From contig JAIPCT010000001.1 in NCBI GenBank assembly GCA_021738065.1, positions 20,673-84,672 on the forward strand: a stretch of DNA of 64,000 nt. Reading direction: 5' to 3'. Positions within the stretch are counted from its first letter, which is position 1. Every line of letters begins with the position of its first letter. The notes under the pieces are model-generated. The model did no database searches and was not told where the DNA came from. It saw only the letters and a list, made by a program, of their open reading frames with translations. Source of the DNA: Burkholderiaceae bacterium. GTDB lineage: Bacteria; Pseudomonadota; Gammaproteobacteria; Burkholderiales; Rhodocyclaceae. Positions 35,400 to 44,926 of the stretch are shown here, piece by piece. The translations under genes and the position numbers were made by a program.

Positions 35400-36200
35400 T
35401 CAAATGAACCGTTTGCGAATCTGCGCCGAAACCAGATCGATCAGGCTAACGGTAACGATGATGATGATCATCACCGCACAGGTTTCGGCATAGTAAAAGC
35501 CGCGAATAATTTCCCACAGCACCACGCCGATGCCGCCGGCACCGACCATGCCGACCACCGTGGCGGAGCGCACGTTCGATTCGAAGCGATAAAGCGAATA
35601 TGAAATCCACAGTGGCAGCACCTGCGGGATGACGCCGAAGACGATCTCTTCCAGCGCTGTCGCGCCGGTGGAACGGATACCCTCCACCGGATGAGGATCG
35701 ATGGCCTCGACCGCTTCCGAAAACAGCTTCGCCAGGATGCCTGTCGTATGAACGAACAGAGCCAGCACCCCGGCAAACGGCCCGAGGCCTACGGCCACCA
35801 CAAACAGCATGGCGAAAACCATTTCGTTGATGGCGCGCGCGGCATCCATCAGCCGCCGCACGGGTTGATGAATCCACGCCGGTGTGATGTTCCCGGCACA
35901 GAGCAGGCCGAACGGCACTGCCAGGACCACGGCAAGCACCGATCCCCACACGGCGATCTGCAGCGTGATCAGCATCTCATGCAGATAGATGCGCCAGTCA
36001 CCAAAGTTGGGCGGAAAGAAATCCGCAACATAGGTGACCATGTTGCCGGAATCCCGGATCAGGTCGGCGGGCCGCATGTCGGCCCCGGACCAGGATCCCG
36101 CCAGAATCGCCAGGAAAAGTCCCCACCCGGCCAATTGGGCCACCGATGCCTTGGGGAAGGCACCGGCGGGATCAGGCAATACTTGCGTGCGTTCGGACAT
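35400..36200 (-). CDS. phnE: Phosphonate ABC transporter permease
   Basis: A 266-residue inner-membrane permease with about six helices. The EAA-like loop is [20 protein letters not shown], followed by [15 protein letters not shown]. It partners PhnC and PhnD. Only one permease is found; most phn transporters have one or two. The N-terminus is polar before the first helix. Confidence 0.93.
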   Translation of the reverse strand: MSERTQVLPDPAGAFPKASVAQLAGWGLFLAILAGSWSGADMRPADLIRDSGNMVTYVADFFPPNFGDWRIYLHEMLITLQIAVWGSVLAVVLAVPFGLLCAGNITPAWIHQPVRRLMDAARAINEMVFAMLFVVAVGLGPFAGVLALFVHTTGILAKLFSEAVEAIDPHPVEGIRSTGATALEEIVFGVIPQVLPLWISYSLYRFESNVRSATVVGMVGAGGIGVVLWEIIRGFYYAETCAVMIIIIVTVSLIDLVSAQIRKRFI

Positions 36201-36224
36201 GAGATGCGTATTTCGATCCGACGC

Positions 36225-37205
36225 TTACTTCAGGGCAGCAAGTTTTTGATTGAGCTCGCCAAGTTTCTGGTCGATTTCCTGAATCTTGGCCTGCTTGTCG
36301 CTTGCACTCAGGGTGCCGTCGGCAGCGATCTTGCTCTTTTGTTTGAATAGTTCGAGCTGGCGGATGGGGAGCAGCTGGTTGTTGTTGGATTCGGAAAAGC
36401 CCTTGTAGTTGATCTTGCTCAAAATAGCCAGTTCGCGCGCCGCATCCGGGCCACTACCATAGGTGAGGAAGAACGCCTTGATTTTCGCCTTGGCTTCGTG
36501 GTCCAGGTCCTCGCGCCAGACCATCGGGTCAGCGGGAATCAGGGGCGATTTCCAGATGATGCGCAACTCCTTGAGTTTTTCCGGAAAACGCTGGGAGAAC
36601 TTTTCCCAGTTTTCGGTGTTGTTGGTCGCCATGTCGACCTGCTTGTTGATCACGGCCATCAGGTTGGTTTCGTGGTTGGCAGCGCGAATGGTCTTGAAGT
36701 GCGTCTTCGGGTCGATATGGTTGAGCGCGAAGACGTAGTAGCTGGGAACCAGGAAGCCGGAGGTCGAGTTCGGGTCGCCGATGCCGAAGTTGATGTCCTT
36801 GCCATGCTTGACCAGGTCGTCCAGCGTCTTGTACGGTGAATCCTTGTGGGTGATCACGAGCGACCAATAGCCGGGTGAGCCGTCCATGGCAACGACTTTG
36901 GCGAAAATTTCTCCGCGCGAGCGATCCACGGCTTCCATGGCAGATTTGTTGCCGAACCAGCCGACCTGTACCTTGTTGAAACGCATGCCTTCAATCACCC
37001 CCGCATAGTCCGGGGCGAAGAAGGCGTTCACCTTGATGCCGGTTTGCTTGCTCATGTCATCGAGCAGCGGCTGCCAGTTCTGCTTGAGGACCTGGGACGA
37101 TTCGGTGGCGATGATGCCGAAGTTGATCTCTTTCGGCGATTCGGCAAGGACCGGCGTGGTCACGGCAGCAGCCAGCGCGACGGAGGCGATCAGTTTCTTG
37201 AACAT
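36225..37205 (-). CDS. phnD: Phosphonate ABC transporter substrate-binding protein
   Basis: The 326-residue periplasmic lipoprotein-like or soluble binding protein. A signal peptide (MFKKLIASVALAAAVTTPVLA) precedes the mature domain. The PhnD markers KEINFGIIATESSQ, FAPDYAGVIEGMR and INFGIGDPNSTSGFLVPSYY are clear. The C-terminal region is coiled-coil-like (KQKSKIAADGTLSASDKQ and following). It delivers phosphonates to PhnE/PhnC. Confidence 0.94.
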   Translation of the reverse strand: MFKKLIASVALAAAVTTPVLAESPKEINFGIIATESSQVLKQNWQPLLDDMSKQTGIKVNAFFAPDYAGVIEGMRFNKVQVGWFGNKSAMEAVDRSRGEIFAKVVAMDGSPGYWSLVITHKDSPYKTLDDLVKHGKDINFGIGDPNSTSGFLVPSYYVFALNHIDPKTHFKTIRAANHETNLMAVINKQVDMATNNTENWEKFSQRFPEKLKELRIIWKSPLIPADPMVWREDLDHEAKAKIKAFFLTYGSGPDAARELAILSKINYKGFSESNNNQLLPIRQLELFKQKSKIAADGTLSASDKQAKIQEIDQKLGELNQKLAALK

Positions 37206-37228
37206 GGTTGTGATTCCCTTTCGTGGAT

Positions 37229-38116
37229 TTAGAGGACTTGGGCTTGCAGGACAGGTTCGGCCTGACGCATTGGCACATGCTGCCGCTCGACGTAGGCCGG
37301 ATGGACAAGAGCGGCTGGGGAGGACGCTGGCGCGGGCGTTGTCAGCAGATCCTCGACCTCCGCGCCATACAGTTCGCGCAACAACTGCGGAGTCAGACTG
37401 GCCGAGGCACCGTCATAGACGACTTTGCCCCGGTGCAAGGCAACGGTTCGCGGGCAATATTTCAAAGCGATGTCGACCTGATGCAGCGATACCATGACCG
37501 TGGTCCCATCCTCGCGGTTGATGCGGGCGAGAATGTCCATCACCTTGCGCGATGACTCGGGATCGAGCGAAGCGATCGGTTCGTCGGCGAGGATGATGTC
37601 GGCCTTTTGCACCAGCGTGCGCGCGATGGCGGCACGCTGCTGCTGACCGCCGGAGAGGGTCGAGGCCCGCTGATGCGCTCGCCCCGAAAGCCCCACGCGA
37701 CCCAATGCCGCGACTCCGTGACGGATTTCATCGCGGGTAAAGTAGCGCAGTGAGCTGCGCCACGTCGGTACCCGATACAGCATACCGGCCAGCACATTGG
37801 TAATCACCGGCAGCCGTTCCACCAGATTGAACTGCTGAAAAACGAAACCGATGTTGGCGCGAATATCGCGAATGTCCTTGGCAATGACACCACCCTGCTG
37901 CGCGACACGACCATCGATACGCACTGCGGAGGAACCACTGTCGAGGTCAGCGGCGGAAAGGCCCGCGATGTGGCGCATCAGGGTGGACTTGCCCGAGCCA
38001 GAAGCGCCGATCAGGGCGACCATTTCTCCCGGGGCAACACTGAGACTGACATCGTCAAGCGCTTTCTCCCGTAAATAGCTTTTGCTGAGGCAGGTGACAT
38101 CGATCGATGAACGCAT
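37229..38116 (-). CDS. phnC: Phosphonate ABC transporter ATP-binding protein
   Basis: A 295-residue ABC ATPase. Walker A is GASGSGKST, the Q-loop is in [12 protein letters not shown], the signature is [13 protein letters not shown], and Walker B is [14 protein letters not shown]; the switch His is in VSLHQVD. A proline/alanine-rich tail of about 35 residues extends past the usual end. It starts a second phn unit, 178 bp after the EEP gene, with a candidate PhnF operator upstream. Confidence 0.94.
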   Translation of the reverse strand: MRSSIDVTCLSKSYLREKALDDVSLSVAPGEMVALIGASGSGKSTLMRHIAGLSAADLDSGSSAVRIDGRVAQQGGVIAKDIRDIRANIGFVFQQFNLVERLPVITNVLAGMLYRVPTWRSSLRYFTRDEIRHGVAALGRVGLSGRAHQRASTLSGGQQQRAAIARTLVQKADIILADEPIASLDPESSRKVMDILARINREDGTTVMVSLHQVDIALKYCPRTVALHRGKVVYDGASASLTPQLLRELYGAEVEDLLTTPAPASSPAALVHPAYVERQHVPMRQAEPVLQAQVL

Positions 38117-38261
38117 AGCTCTCTTTCATTGGCCACTGATGTGCTGAAAAACTCGATCCCAGACAAGGAAACCAGATCTGGGGAAGGCGGTACTGCGTGC
38201 AGCGTTTGGAATTGCCACCCGTGTTCAGGCTTGAAGTTCCGTTTGCTACATTGATGGAGAA

Positions 38262-38278
38262 GTCTATACAAGCTATGT
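38262..38278 (+). promoter_or_regulatory. Candidate PhnF operator upstream of phnC
   Basis: GTCTATACAAGCTATGT resembles the sites at 45408-45424 and 46961-46977 (shared TCTAKACA core). It lies in the 178-bp gap before phnC. Confidence 0.45.
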
Positions 38279-38294
38279 GAACGGGTTGTTGCAT

Positions 38295-39113
38295 TCAGAT
38301 GACGAATTTCACCGAGCCGAAACTCGCGGCGAGGATCACGTGGGTTTCCACGCCGCAGTGGTCGCTGGGCTTCACGCCTGACAGCGCGTCCGCTGAGTTC
38401 AGGACGACTGCCGAATCGCTGAACTCCGGCAGTTGCCCGTGTCTGCACGGAATCGAAAAGATGTGATCGAGGTCGCGCCAGTTCCCGTCCGCACCAACAC
38501 ACGTGGTCTTTTCTCCGCCGCCGCCGGCGACATGAGTGTCAAGAAGACGCCACGGCGGCCCGAGATAGTGATGCAACTCCGGCGCCTGCCTGTCCGCATT
38601 GAAATCGCCGCAGACCAACGCCGCGTCGTAACTGCAACGGAAAAGCTCATGCGACAGAACAGCTTCCAGTTGGCGGCGGCGAAGTTCGCCGCCGCCCGCC
38701 AGATGGGACAGATGGACATTGGCGACCAGCACCGATTGCGCGCCTACGTTGATCAGGCAGACCTGCGCACTGCGGCCACCATCCTCAATCGACGATGGCA
38801 GCGGAATTTCAAGACACTGACTGAAAGGGTATCTCGACAGCAGGGCAAGGCCGGAATAGCTGTCGACCCAAAGACCATCGCAGTTGCGCCGCTTGCGGCG
38901 CGCCGGAACGAAACAAACATTCAGGCCCAGACAGCGCCCAAGACGTGCAGCCGTATCAAGGCTGCCATCGATACTGGCAAACGACTCCTGCACGGCCACG
39001 ACATCGGGATTCCGCTCAGCCAGTTGCCTTTCCAGCGCCTGCATCCGCGACTGATAGTCACCATCGCACTTCCAGGTGTTGATGGTGACTATCTTCAGGA
39101 TCTGAGCGCTCAC
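38295..39113 (-). CDS. Endonuclease/exonuclease/phosphatase (EEP) family hydrolase
   Basis: A 272-residue EEP-fold protein. Metal and catalytic motifs are visible: TINTWKCDG, the Glu in VVAVQES, the VHLSHLAG histidine, ALVCGDFNAD and PSDHCGVET. These enzymes cleave phosphodiesters or phosphomonoesters with magnesium. Position directly after phnO, with 11 bp between, suggests a role in the phosphonate pathway, for example opening a cyclic phosphate or releasing Pi. Substrate is not shown. Confidence 0.8.
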   Translation of the reverse strand: MSAQILKIVTINTWKCDGDYQSRMQALERQLAERNPDVVAVQESFASIDGSLDTAARLGRCLGLNVCFVPARRKRRNCDGLWVDSYSGLALLSRYPFSQCLEIPLPSSIEDGGRSAQVCLINVGAQSVLVANVHLSHLAGGGELRRRQLEAVLSHELFRCSYDAALVCGDFNADRQAPELHHYLGPPWRLLDTHVAGGGGEKTTCVGADGNWRDLDHIFSIPCRHGQLPEFSDSAVVLNSADALSGVKPSDHCGVETHVILAASFGSVKFVI

Positions 39114-39124
39114 GCGATACGCGG

Positions 39125-39553
39125 CTATGCCAGGTCGACCACAAAACTCACGCCGTGTCGCCGAAAGCCGAGTGCGTCGTAGAAACGATGGGCATCGGCC
39201 CGTTTCGTGTTGGAGGAGAGGGCCAGCTTTCCAGCACCGCCCTGACGCGCCAAATCAAGCGCACTCGCCATGAGTAGGCGGCCGATTCCCTGGCGCCGCC
39301 GATCCCGCGCCACCACCACCGAATCCACCAGTGCCTGAGGCTGTCCAGCGTGAATCAGCGTGACATAAAGTAAAAGGTAGAACGCCCCGACTGCTACGCC
39401 ATCCTCCCACGCCATGTAGTAACTGCCGGTTCGCTGTACCTGTTCGAACAGAAACCGCCCCTCACTTGGCGAAATCCGCGGCTCGTCGTCAAGCTCGGTC
39501 AGCAGGGCCAGCAGTACCGGCAGTTCTTCATCGCTTACGCGGCGGATTTCCAT
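39125..39553 (-). CDS. phnO: Aminoalkylphosphonate N-acetyltransferase, PhnO-like GNAT
   Basis: A 142-residue GNAT protein, almost the length of E. coli PhnO (144). The acetyl-CoA loop is ARDRRRQGIGRLLM, and the ending LSSNTKRADAHRFYDALGF matches PhnO LSTNVKRHDAHRFY. PhnO acetylates aminoalkylphosphonates before C-P lyase. It is 30 bp after the first phnM. The PhnO call is by resemblance and context. Confidence 0.82.
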   Translation of the reverse strand: MEIRRVSDEELPVLLALLTELDDEPRISPSEGRFLFEQVQRTGSYYMAWEDGVAVGAFYLLLYVTLIHAGQPQALVDSVVVARDRRRQGIGRLLMASALDLARQGGAGKLALSSNTKRADAHRFYDALGFRRHGVSFVVDLA

Positions 39554-39583
39554 CTGTATCCCTGCCCCACCAATGCGACAGTC

Positions 39584-40720
39584 TCAGGAAGTGCGCCGCC
39601 CGTTTAGCCAGACCGTCATCGGGTGTGGAATGTGCCCGGACTCGCGCACGCGAACGAGATCGGCGCGCAAGCCGATGGCAATTTCACCGCGATCGTCGAG
39701 ACCCGCCAAGCGCGCCGGGTTGCGCGTGACCGTGGCGACCGCCTGCGACAGACTCCAGCCAGCCCCCTCGTGCAACATGAATGCGGCGAACAGCAGACTC
39801 GCCGGGACGTAGTCCGAGGAAAGCGTGTCGAGCAGGTCGTGCCGGGCCAGCTCACCCGCTGCAATGTTGCCGGAGTGCGAGCCGCCGCGCACGATATTGG
39901 GGGCACCCATCATGATGCCGATGCCATGCTCGCGGGCGACGCGGGCGGCCTCCAGCGTGGTGGGAAACTCCGAGATCGTAACGCCCTCGGCAAGCGCCTC
40001 GTGCACGTGTCCGGCCGTGGTGTCGTCGTGACTGGCCAGGGCGATGCCACGCTGCCGAGCATGTTCCACGATCGCCGCCCGATTGCTCGCCGCATTGCGT
40101 TCCTGCAGCGTCTGCAGTTCCGCCACCACCTGGGCAAGTCGTTCGTCGCTCCAGGGCTCGCGCTTCTGATAGTAGAGCCGAAATTTTTCGATGTCGGTCC
40201 ACTGCCGCTGACCCGGTGTGTGGTCCATGATCGACATCAGCTTGAGCAGAGGTTCGTCGAGGATCGGCTCCATCTCGTCGAGCAAGCTGTCAGCCCCTAT
40301 TTCGCAGCGAAGGTGCAGCAGGTGATCGGCCCGCGTCAGCTTCGCATCCAGGGCCTGGCGTATCGCGGCAACGGTCCCCCGCAACTTTCGCGCGGATTTG
40401 CCCAAGGCGTCGACGTCGCCGACACGGATCGAGTCGAATACGGTGGTGATTCCGGCGGCCGCAATCTGGGCGTCGTGGATCAAGGTCGCGGACAGCAGCG
40501 GCCATTCGACGCCCGGCCGCGGCGACATGTGCTTCTCCATGTTGTCCGTGTGCAATTCGACCAGACCAGGCAGCAGAAAGTCGCCTTCGAGATCCTGGGC
40601 AGATGGCAGCGCAGTACCGCCGCGCACGACGTCATCAATGCGACCGCCGATGACATTGACCGTACCGAGAAATGTCTCGTTTGCGGTGACGACGCGGGCA
40701 TTAGTCAGGGTCATCCTCAT
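39584..40720 (-). CDS. phnM: Alpha-D-ribose 1-methylphosphonate 5-triphosphate diphosphatase
   Basis: A 378-residue amidohydrolase with the same signature as the copy at 34222: ELHTDNMEKHMSPRPG, ITTVFDSIRVGDVD, SIMDHTPGQRQWTDIE and ASHDDTTAGHVHEAL. The start ATG 40720 overlaps the phnL stop TGA. Two phnM genes bracket the phn region and differ at many residues, so they are not a recent duplication. Confidence 0.94.
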   Translation of the reverse strand: MRMTLTNARVVTANETFLGTVNVIGGRIDDVVRGGTALPSAQDLEGDFLLPGLVELHTDNMEKHMSPRPGVEWPLLSATLIHDAQIAAAGITTVFDSIRVGDVDALGKSARKLRGTVAAIRQALDAKLTRADHLLHLRCEIGADSLLDEMEPILDEPLLKLMSIMDHTPGQRQWTDIEKFRLYYQKREPWSDERLAQVVAELQTLQERNAASNRAAIVEHARQRGIALASHDDTTAGHVHEALAEGVTISEFPTTLEAARVAREHGIGIMMGAPNIVRGGSHSGNIAAGELARHDLLDTLSSDYVPASLLFAAFMLHEGAGWSLSQAVATVTRNPARLAGLDDRGEIAIGLRADLVRVRESGHIPHPMTVWLNGRRTS

Positions 40721-41421
40721 GCGACGGCCTCGAGTCGCTGCACCGCGACAGGATGGAGCCGGGTAGCCACGCGGCCACGGATATCCGTATCGTGGAATAT
40801 CCCGACCACGGCGGCGCCGCGACGGCGGGCTTCATCGATGAGTTCGGCGACGCGCTCGGCATTGGCGGCGTCGAGCGAAGCGGTAGGTTCGTCGAGCAGC
40901 AGGATCGGCTTCTCGGCGATCAGCCCGCGCGCGATGTTGACGCGCTGCTGCTCGCCTCCGGAGAACGTCGCCGGCGGCAAATGCCAGAGCCGTTCGGGCA
41001 GGTGCAGTCGCGCCAGCAGGATGGCCGCTCGTGCGCGCGCCGATGCGGCATCAACACCCAGTTCGCGCAGCGGCTCGGCCACCACATCCAGCGTCGACAC
41101 ACGCGGAATCACCCGCAGGAACTGGCTGACATAGCCGAGCGTGCTGCGGCGCAGGGCGAGAATTTCACGCGGCGCGGCGCACGGCAGGTCGACCCAGCGC
41201 CCCTCATGGCGCAGACGGATCTCGCCGGCGCTGGCGAGATAGTTGCCGAACAGGCAGCGCAGCAAAGTGCTTTTGCCGGCCCCGGAGGGGCCGACCAGCG
41301 CCACACATTCACCGCTGGCCACGCTCAGCGCGACATCGTGCAGCACGGCTATCCGTGCCGCGTTCCGGTTGTGCAGCGTGAAGGTCTTTTCCAGACCGCG
41401 TACCTCTATGAACTTTTCCAT
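40717..41421 (-). CDS. phnL: C-P lyase ATP-binding protein PhnL
   Basis: A 234-residue ABC-type ATPase from ATG 41421 (MEKFIEVRGLEKTF). Walker A GPSGAGKST, signature FSGGEQQRVNIARG and Walker B ILLLDEPTASLDA are present. PhnL is tied to the C-P lyase core complex and pathway and is not the transport ATPase. It has the typical PhnL FTLHNRNAARIAVL start. Confidence 0.92.
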   Translation of the reverse strand: MEKFIEVRGLEKTFTLHNRNAARIAVLHDVALSVASGECVALVGPSGAGKSTLLRCLFGNYLASAGEIRLRHEGRWVDLPCAAPREILALRRSTLGYVSQFLRVIPRVSTLDVVAEPLRELGVDAASARARAAILLARLHLPERLWHLPPATFSGGEQQRVNIARGLIAEKPILLLDEPTASLDAANAERVAELIDEARRRGAAVVGIFHDTDIRGRVATRLHPVAVQRLEAVA

Positions 41422-41449
41422 GCGTTCTCCGTGATTTGTCCGGCCGCTC

Positions 41450-42298
41450 CTACACTTGCAGTACGGACGACACCAGCAACTGGGTATAGGGATGCTGGGG
41501 GTCATCCAGCACCTGGTCGGTCAGGCCGGTTTCCACCACGCGACCTTCGCGCATCACCAGAATGCGATGCGCCAGCAGGCGCGCCACAGCGAGGTCGTGC
41601 GTGACGATGACAGCCGCCAGGCCGAGATCGGTGACCAGTTCGCGCAGCAGGTCGAGCAGGCGTGCCTGTACCGAAACGTCAAGCCCCGCGGTGGGTTCGT
41701 CCATGAACACCAAACGCGGCCGCGTTACGAGATTGCGGGCTATCTGCAAACGCTGCTGCATGCCGCCGGAAAATCCTGTCGGCAACTCGTCGAGTCGCGC
41801 CGGATCCATCTCCACCCGTTGCAGCCAGTCCTTGGCAGTACGGCGGATCTCTCCGTAGTGCCGCGCCCCTACTGCCATCAACCGCTCGCCGACGTTGGCC
41901 CCGGCGCTGACGTTCATGCGCAGGCCGTCGCGCGGATTCTGCTCGACATAGCCCCAATCAGTGCGCATCAGCCAGCGGCGATCGGCCTCGGACAAGAGCT
42001 TGAGATCGACCAGACCGCGGCCTGTGATCTGGTAGTGCATACGGCCCGCATCGAGCGCGAGGCGCGTTGCCAGCAGCTGCAGCAGCGTCGATTTGCCTGA
42101 GCCTGATTCGCCGACCACGGCCAGCACCTCGCCGGCATGTAGATCGAAACTCACATCGGCGCAACCGACGCGGTCGCCGTAGTTTTTACACAGACCTTCG
42201 ACGCGCAACAATGGGGCGCCTGCCCCCCAGCCCCCTGCCAGAGGGAGGACGTGAAGGTCGTTCGCGGGCTCCGCCCGCTCCCTACCGCAGGCGCTCAT
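41450..42298 (-). CDS. phnK: C-P lyase ATP-binding protein PhnK with repeat-derived N-terminus
   Basis: A 282-residue ABC ATPase. The ABC body begins at about residue 29 with PLLRVEGLCKNYGDRVGC. Walker A GESGSGKST, FSGGMQQRLQIARNL and LVFMDEPTAGLDVS are intact. The first 28 residues (AEPANDLHVLPLAGGWGAGA) are not found in PhnK and come from a GC-rich repeat. The ATG overlaps the phnJ stop (ATGA). PhnK docks on the PhnGHIJ core. Confidence 0.92.
   Translation of the reverse strand: MSACGRERAEPANDLHVLPLAGGWGAGAPLLRVEGLCKNYGDRVGCADVSFDLHAGEVLAVVGESGSGKSTLLQLLATRLALDAGRMHYQITGRGLVDLKLLSEADRRWLMRTDWGYVEQNPRDGLRMNVSAGANVGERLMAVGARHYGEIRRTAKDWLQRVEMDPARLDELPTGFSGGMQQRLQIARNLVTRPRLVFMDEPTAGLDVSVQARLLDLLRELVTDLGLAAVIVTHDLAVARLLAHRILVMREGRVVETGLTDQVLDDPQHPYTQLLVSSVLQV
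42213..42285 (-). repeat. GC-rich repeat at the 5' end of phnK
   Basis: Read on the phnK strand this holds CCCTCTGGCAGGGGGCTGGG and GGCAGGCGCCCC, the pattern of CT/GA-rich palindromic repeats scattered in proteobacterial genomes (general knowledge). It keeps the phnK frame. Confidence 0.55.
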
Positions 42299-43170
42299 GC
42301 CGACACCTCCATCGGGGTGTTTTCCGTTCCGGTGTGCCCCGCCGCCTGCCGTGTCCGGCAATAGTCGGAATCGGAGCAGACGAACATGCGTCCGCCGCCA
42401 TCAAGCACCACTTCGTCGAGAAAGCTGTCATCCGCATCGCACAAGGCGCAGACCTGCTGCCAGCGCTGTATGCTGAACGGATGGTCCTCGAAGTCCAGGC
42501 TTTCAACCCGCGTCCAGGGCGGAATGGCGTAGACGCGCTTCTCGCGCCCGGCGCCGAAAAGCTGCAGGGCCGGGCTCATGTGCAGTTTTGGGTTGTCGAA
42601 TTTCGGAATCGGCGACGGCGCCATCAGGTAACGGCCGTTGACCAGCACCGGATAGTCGTAGGTAGTGGCGATGTGGCCGTAGCGCGCGATGTCCTCGTAA
42701 AGCTTGACATGCATCAGGCCGTAATCGGCCAGCGCATGCAGCTTGCGCGTCACTGCTTCGTGGGGCTCCAGGCGCGTCATCGGTTCTGGCAGTGGCACCT
42801 GGAATACCAGAATCTGATTCTCGTTCAGCGGCTTCTCGGGAATGCGGTGGCGGGTCTGGATGATGGTGGCTTCTTCAGTGCGGTCCGTTGTCGCTACATC
42901 GGCGGTACGGTTGAAGAAGCGCCGGATGTTGACGGCATTGGTGGTGTCGTCCGAGCCCTGGTCGATGACCTTGAGCACGTCTTTCCGACCCAGAATCGAA
43001 GCGGTGACCTGAATGCCGCCGGTGCCCCAGCCATAGGGCAGCGGCATCTCACGGCTGCCGAAGGGCACCTGGTAGCCGGGGATCGCGACCGCCTTGAGCA
43101 GGGCGCGGCGGATCATGCGCTTGGTCTGTTCGTCGAGGTAGGCGAAGTTGTAACCCGGGAGTCCGTTCAT
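42295..43170 (-). CDS. phnJ: Carbon-phosphorus lyase radical SAM subunit
   Basis: A 291-residue radical SAM enzyme that breaks the C-P bond of ribose-methylphosphonate and releases methane or another alkane. Cluster ligands are VCALCDADD and MFVCSDSDYC (C-x2-C and C-x5-C). The glycine of the thiyl/glycyl relay is in VPFGSREMPLPYGWGTGG. The N-terminus MNGLPGYNFAYLDEQTKRMI is typical. Start overlaps the phnI stop by 4 bp. Confidence 0.97.
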   Translation of the reverse strand: MNGLPGYNFAYLDEQTKRMIRRALLKAVAIPGYQVPFGSREMPLPYGWGTGGIQVTASILGRKDVLKVIDQGSDDTTNAVNIRRFFNRTADVATTDRTEEATIIQTRHRIPEKPLNENQILVFQVPLPEPMTRLEPHEAVTRKLHALADYGLMHVKLYEDIARYGHIATTYDYPVLVNGRYLMAPSPIPKFDNPKLHMSPALQLFGAGREKRVYAIPPWTRVESLDFEDHPFSIQRWQQVCALCDADDSFLDEVVLDGGGRMFVCSDSDYCRTRQAAGHTGTENTPMEVSA

Positions 43171-44297
43171 GCCTCTTCCCTTTCGGTGGCACGAAGCTCG
43201 GGTTGGTTTGCCGTGTCGCCAACGCCGACTTTTGCGCTGGATGACCGCATCTTGCGCAGCAGTTCGAGCTCGGACTGGAAATCGACGTAGTGGGGCAGCT
43301 TCAGATGCTGGACGAAGCCGCTGGCTTCGACGTTGTCCGTGTGGGCCAGCACGAACTCCGGCTCCTGGGCGGGCGAGGTGATTTCCTCACCCAGTTCAGC
43401 GGCACGCAGGGCGCGATCGACCAGTGCCATACCCATCGCCTTGCGCTCGGATTCACCAAAGGCGAGGCCATAACCGCGGGTGAATTGAGGGGGCACATCG
43501 CTTGAGCCGGCGAATTGATTGATCATCTGGCACTCGGTGAGCGTGATCTGGCCGATGGTAATGGCGAAACCCAACTCCTCGGGAATGATCTCCAATGGCA
43601 CCTCGCCCATGCGGATTTCACCGGCAAAGGGATGGGAGTTCGCGTAGCCGCGCTGGGTGGAATAGCCCAGGGCGAGCAGGTAGCCCTCGTCGCCGCGTGC
43701 CAGGTTTTGCAATCGCGTCGCCCGATCGGCCGGAAAGCGCAGCGGCTCGCGTGACAAGTCCATCGGCACGGGATCGCCCGCCAGCGGTAGTTCGGCTTCG
43801 ATCATGCCCTCCTCCCCGAGCAGGTCGGTCACCCGCGGCGAGGTCGCGGGCAAAGGTGTCTCGGCACTCGGTGGTGTAGGCGCGGCGGAGGCTTCGGCGA
43901 GCGAGAAATCCAGCAGGCGCTGGGTATAGTCGTAGGTCGGGCCGAGCACCTGACCGCCGGGGAGATCCTTGAAAGTCGCGGATATGCGCCGACGCAGCGC
44001 CATGCGGGCGGTATCGACCGGCACCGAGTAGCCAAAGCGCGGCAGCGTGGTGCGATAGGCGCGCAACAGAAAGATCGCCTCGACCTGATCGCCCGCCGCC
44101 TGCTTGAGCGCCAACGCCGCCAGATCTTTGTCGTAGAGCGAACCTTCGCACATCACGCGCGCCACGGCCAGCCGCATCTGCCCGCGAATTTGCGCCAGCG
44201 TCAGTTCCGCGACCTCGGGATCGCCACGCCGTTCGGCGGCGAGCAACTCATATGAATTGAGGATGGCGGTTTCGCCTCCCTTGACTGCGACATACAT
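43167..44297 (-). CDS. phnI: C-P lyase core subunit PhnI
   Basis: A 376-residue nucleosidase subunit of the PhnGHIJ complex that displaces adenine from ATP for phosphonate attachment. The body from MYVAVKGGETAILNSYELLA to LKLPHYVDFQSELELLRKMR is as in the family. The last 22 residues (AKVGVGDTANQPELRATERE) are an extra tail in which KVGVGDTA is encoded by a copy of the 24-bp repeat. It is 4 bp after phnH. Confidence 0.95.
   Translation of the reverse strand: MYVAVKGGETAILNSYELLAAERRGDPEVAELTLAQIRGQMRLAVARVMCEGSLYDKDLAALALKQAAGDQVEAIFLLRAYRTTLPRFGYSVPVDTARMALRRRISATFKDLPGGQVLGPTYDYTQRLLDFSLAEASAAPTPPSAETPLPATSPRVTDLLGEEGMIEAELPLAGDPVPMDLSREPLRFPADRATRLQNLARGDEGYLLALGYSTQRGYANSHPFAGEIRMGEVPLEIIPEELGFAITIGQITLTECQMINQFAGSSDVPPQFTRGYGLAFGESERKAMGMALVDRALRAAELGEEITSPAQEPEFVLAHTDNVEASGFVQHLKLPHYVDFQSELELLRKMRSSSAKVGVGDTANQPELRATEREEA
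43210..43233 (+). repeat. Dispersed 24-bp repeat at the 3' end of phnI
   Basis: A full copy (GCCGTGTCGCCAACGCCGAC plus TTTT). It encodes the extra tail peptide KVGVGDTA. Confidence 0.7.
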
Positions 44298-44300
44298 GAT

Positions 44301-44924
44301 TCAGTCTCCTCCGCTGGCTGTGTTGTATTGAACGTCTGTGCTGCGCGGCAGGCCGACAACGCTGCAGCCGGACACGAACAGGATGTCAACGCCAAGCGGG
44401 GCAATCGCACGGTTGTCCTGCCAGGATCGCCAGAAGTCATGCGGCAAACCGTCAATGCCGATACGTCGCGCGCTGGCGATGCCGGATCCGCTAAACAGCG
44501 GACCATCGGGAACGAAGCCGGTGACCTGCATGATCAGCGTCGCCGAGCGGTCCGGATACTCGGCAAGCCCCTGAGCAAACGCCGACAAGGGCGGCATCGT
44601 CAATGGTCGGTCGATCAGGACGAACTGGGCTTGCTTCGGCTCAGACACCAGTGGCACCCCGCAATGAAAGCGCAGCCAGGCCGCGGCCGCATCCGACGGC
44701 GTCTGCAGCCACACCGGCGTCTCATAGTCGCCCAGGGCCAGCAGCGCCGCACCGGTGGCCGCATGCAGCGGTGGCGGCGATTGCGGCAGGTCGGACAAGG
44801 TATGCAGCCTGGCAGGGCTCGACAGGGCCGACAGCAAGGTCCGGAACACTTGCTGTGAATCGTGTACCGGGTCATCCAGACCTGGCAACAAGGGTGAAGC
44901 CAGCAGGGAATGGGGATCGTTCAT
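44301..44924 (-). CDS. phnH: C-P lyase core subunit PhnH
   Basis: A 207-residue subunit of the C-P lyase core. The start DPVHDSQQVFRTLLSALSSP and the region GPLFSGSGI are family-like. It forms a dimer with the PLP-transferase-like fold. The spacing to phnG is 2 bp. Confidence 0.93.
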   Translation of the reverse strand: MNDPHSLLASPLLPGLDDPVHDSQQVFRTLLSALSSPARLHTLSDLPQSPPPLHAATGAALLALGDYETPVWLQTPSDAAAAWLRFHCGVPLVSEPKQAQFVLIDRPLTMPPLSAFAQGLAEYPDRSATLIMQVTGFVPDGPLFSGSGIASARRIGIDGLPHDFWRSWQDNRAIAPLGVDILFVSGCSVVGLPRSTDVQYNTASGGD

Positions 44925-44926
44925 CG

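Noticed and set aside
35361..35403. TTG start for the second phnM overlapping the phnE stop
   Set aside because: The added 14 residues are Ala/Ser/Gln-rich and not conserved, and the ATG at 35361 has a better ribosome site.
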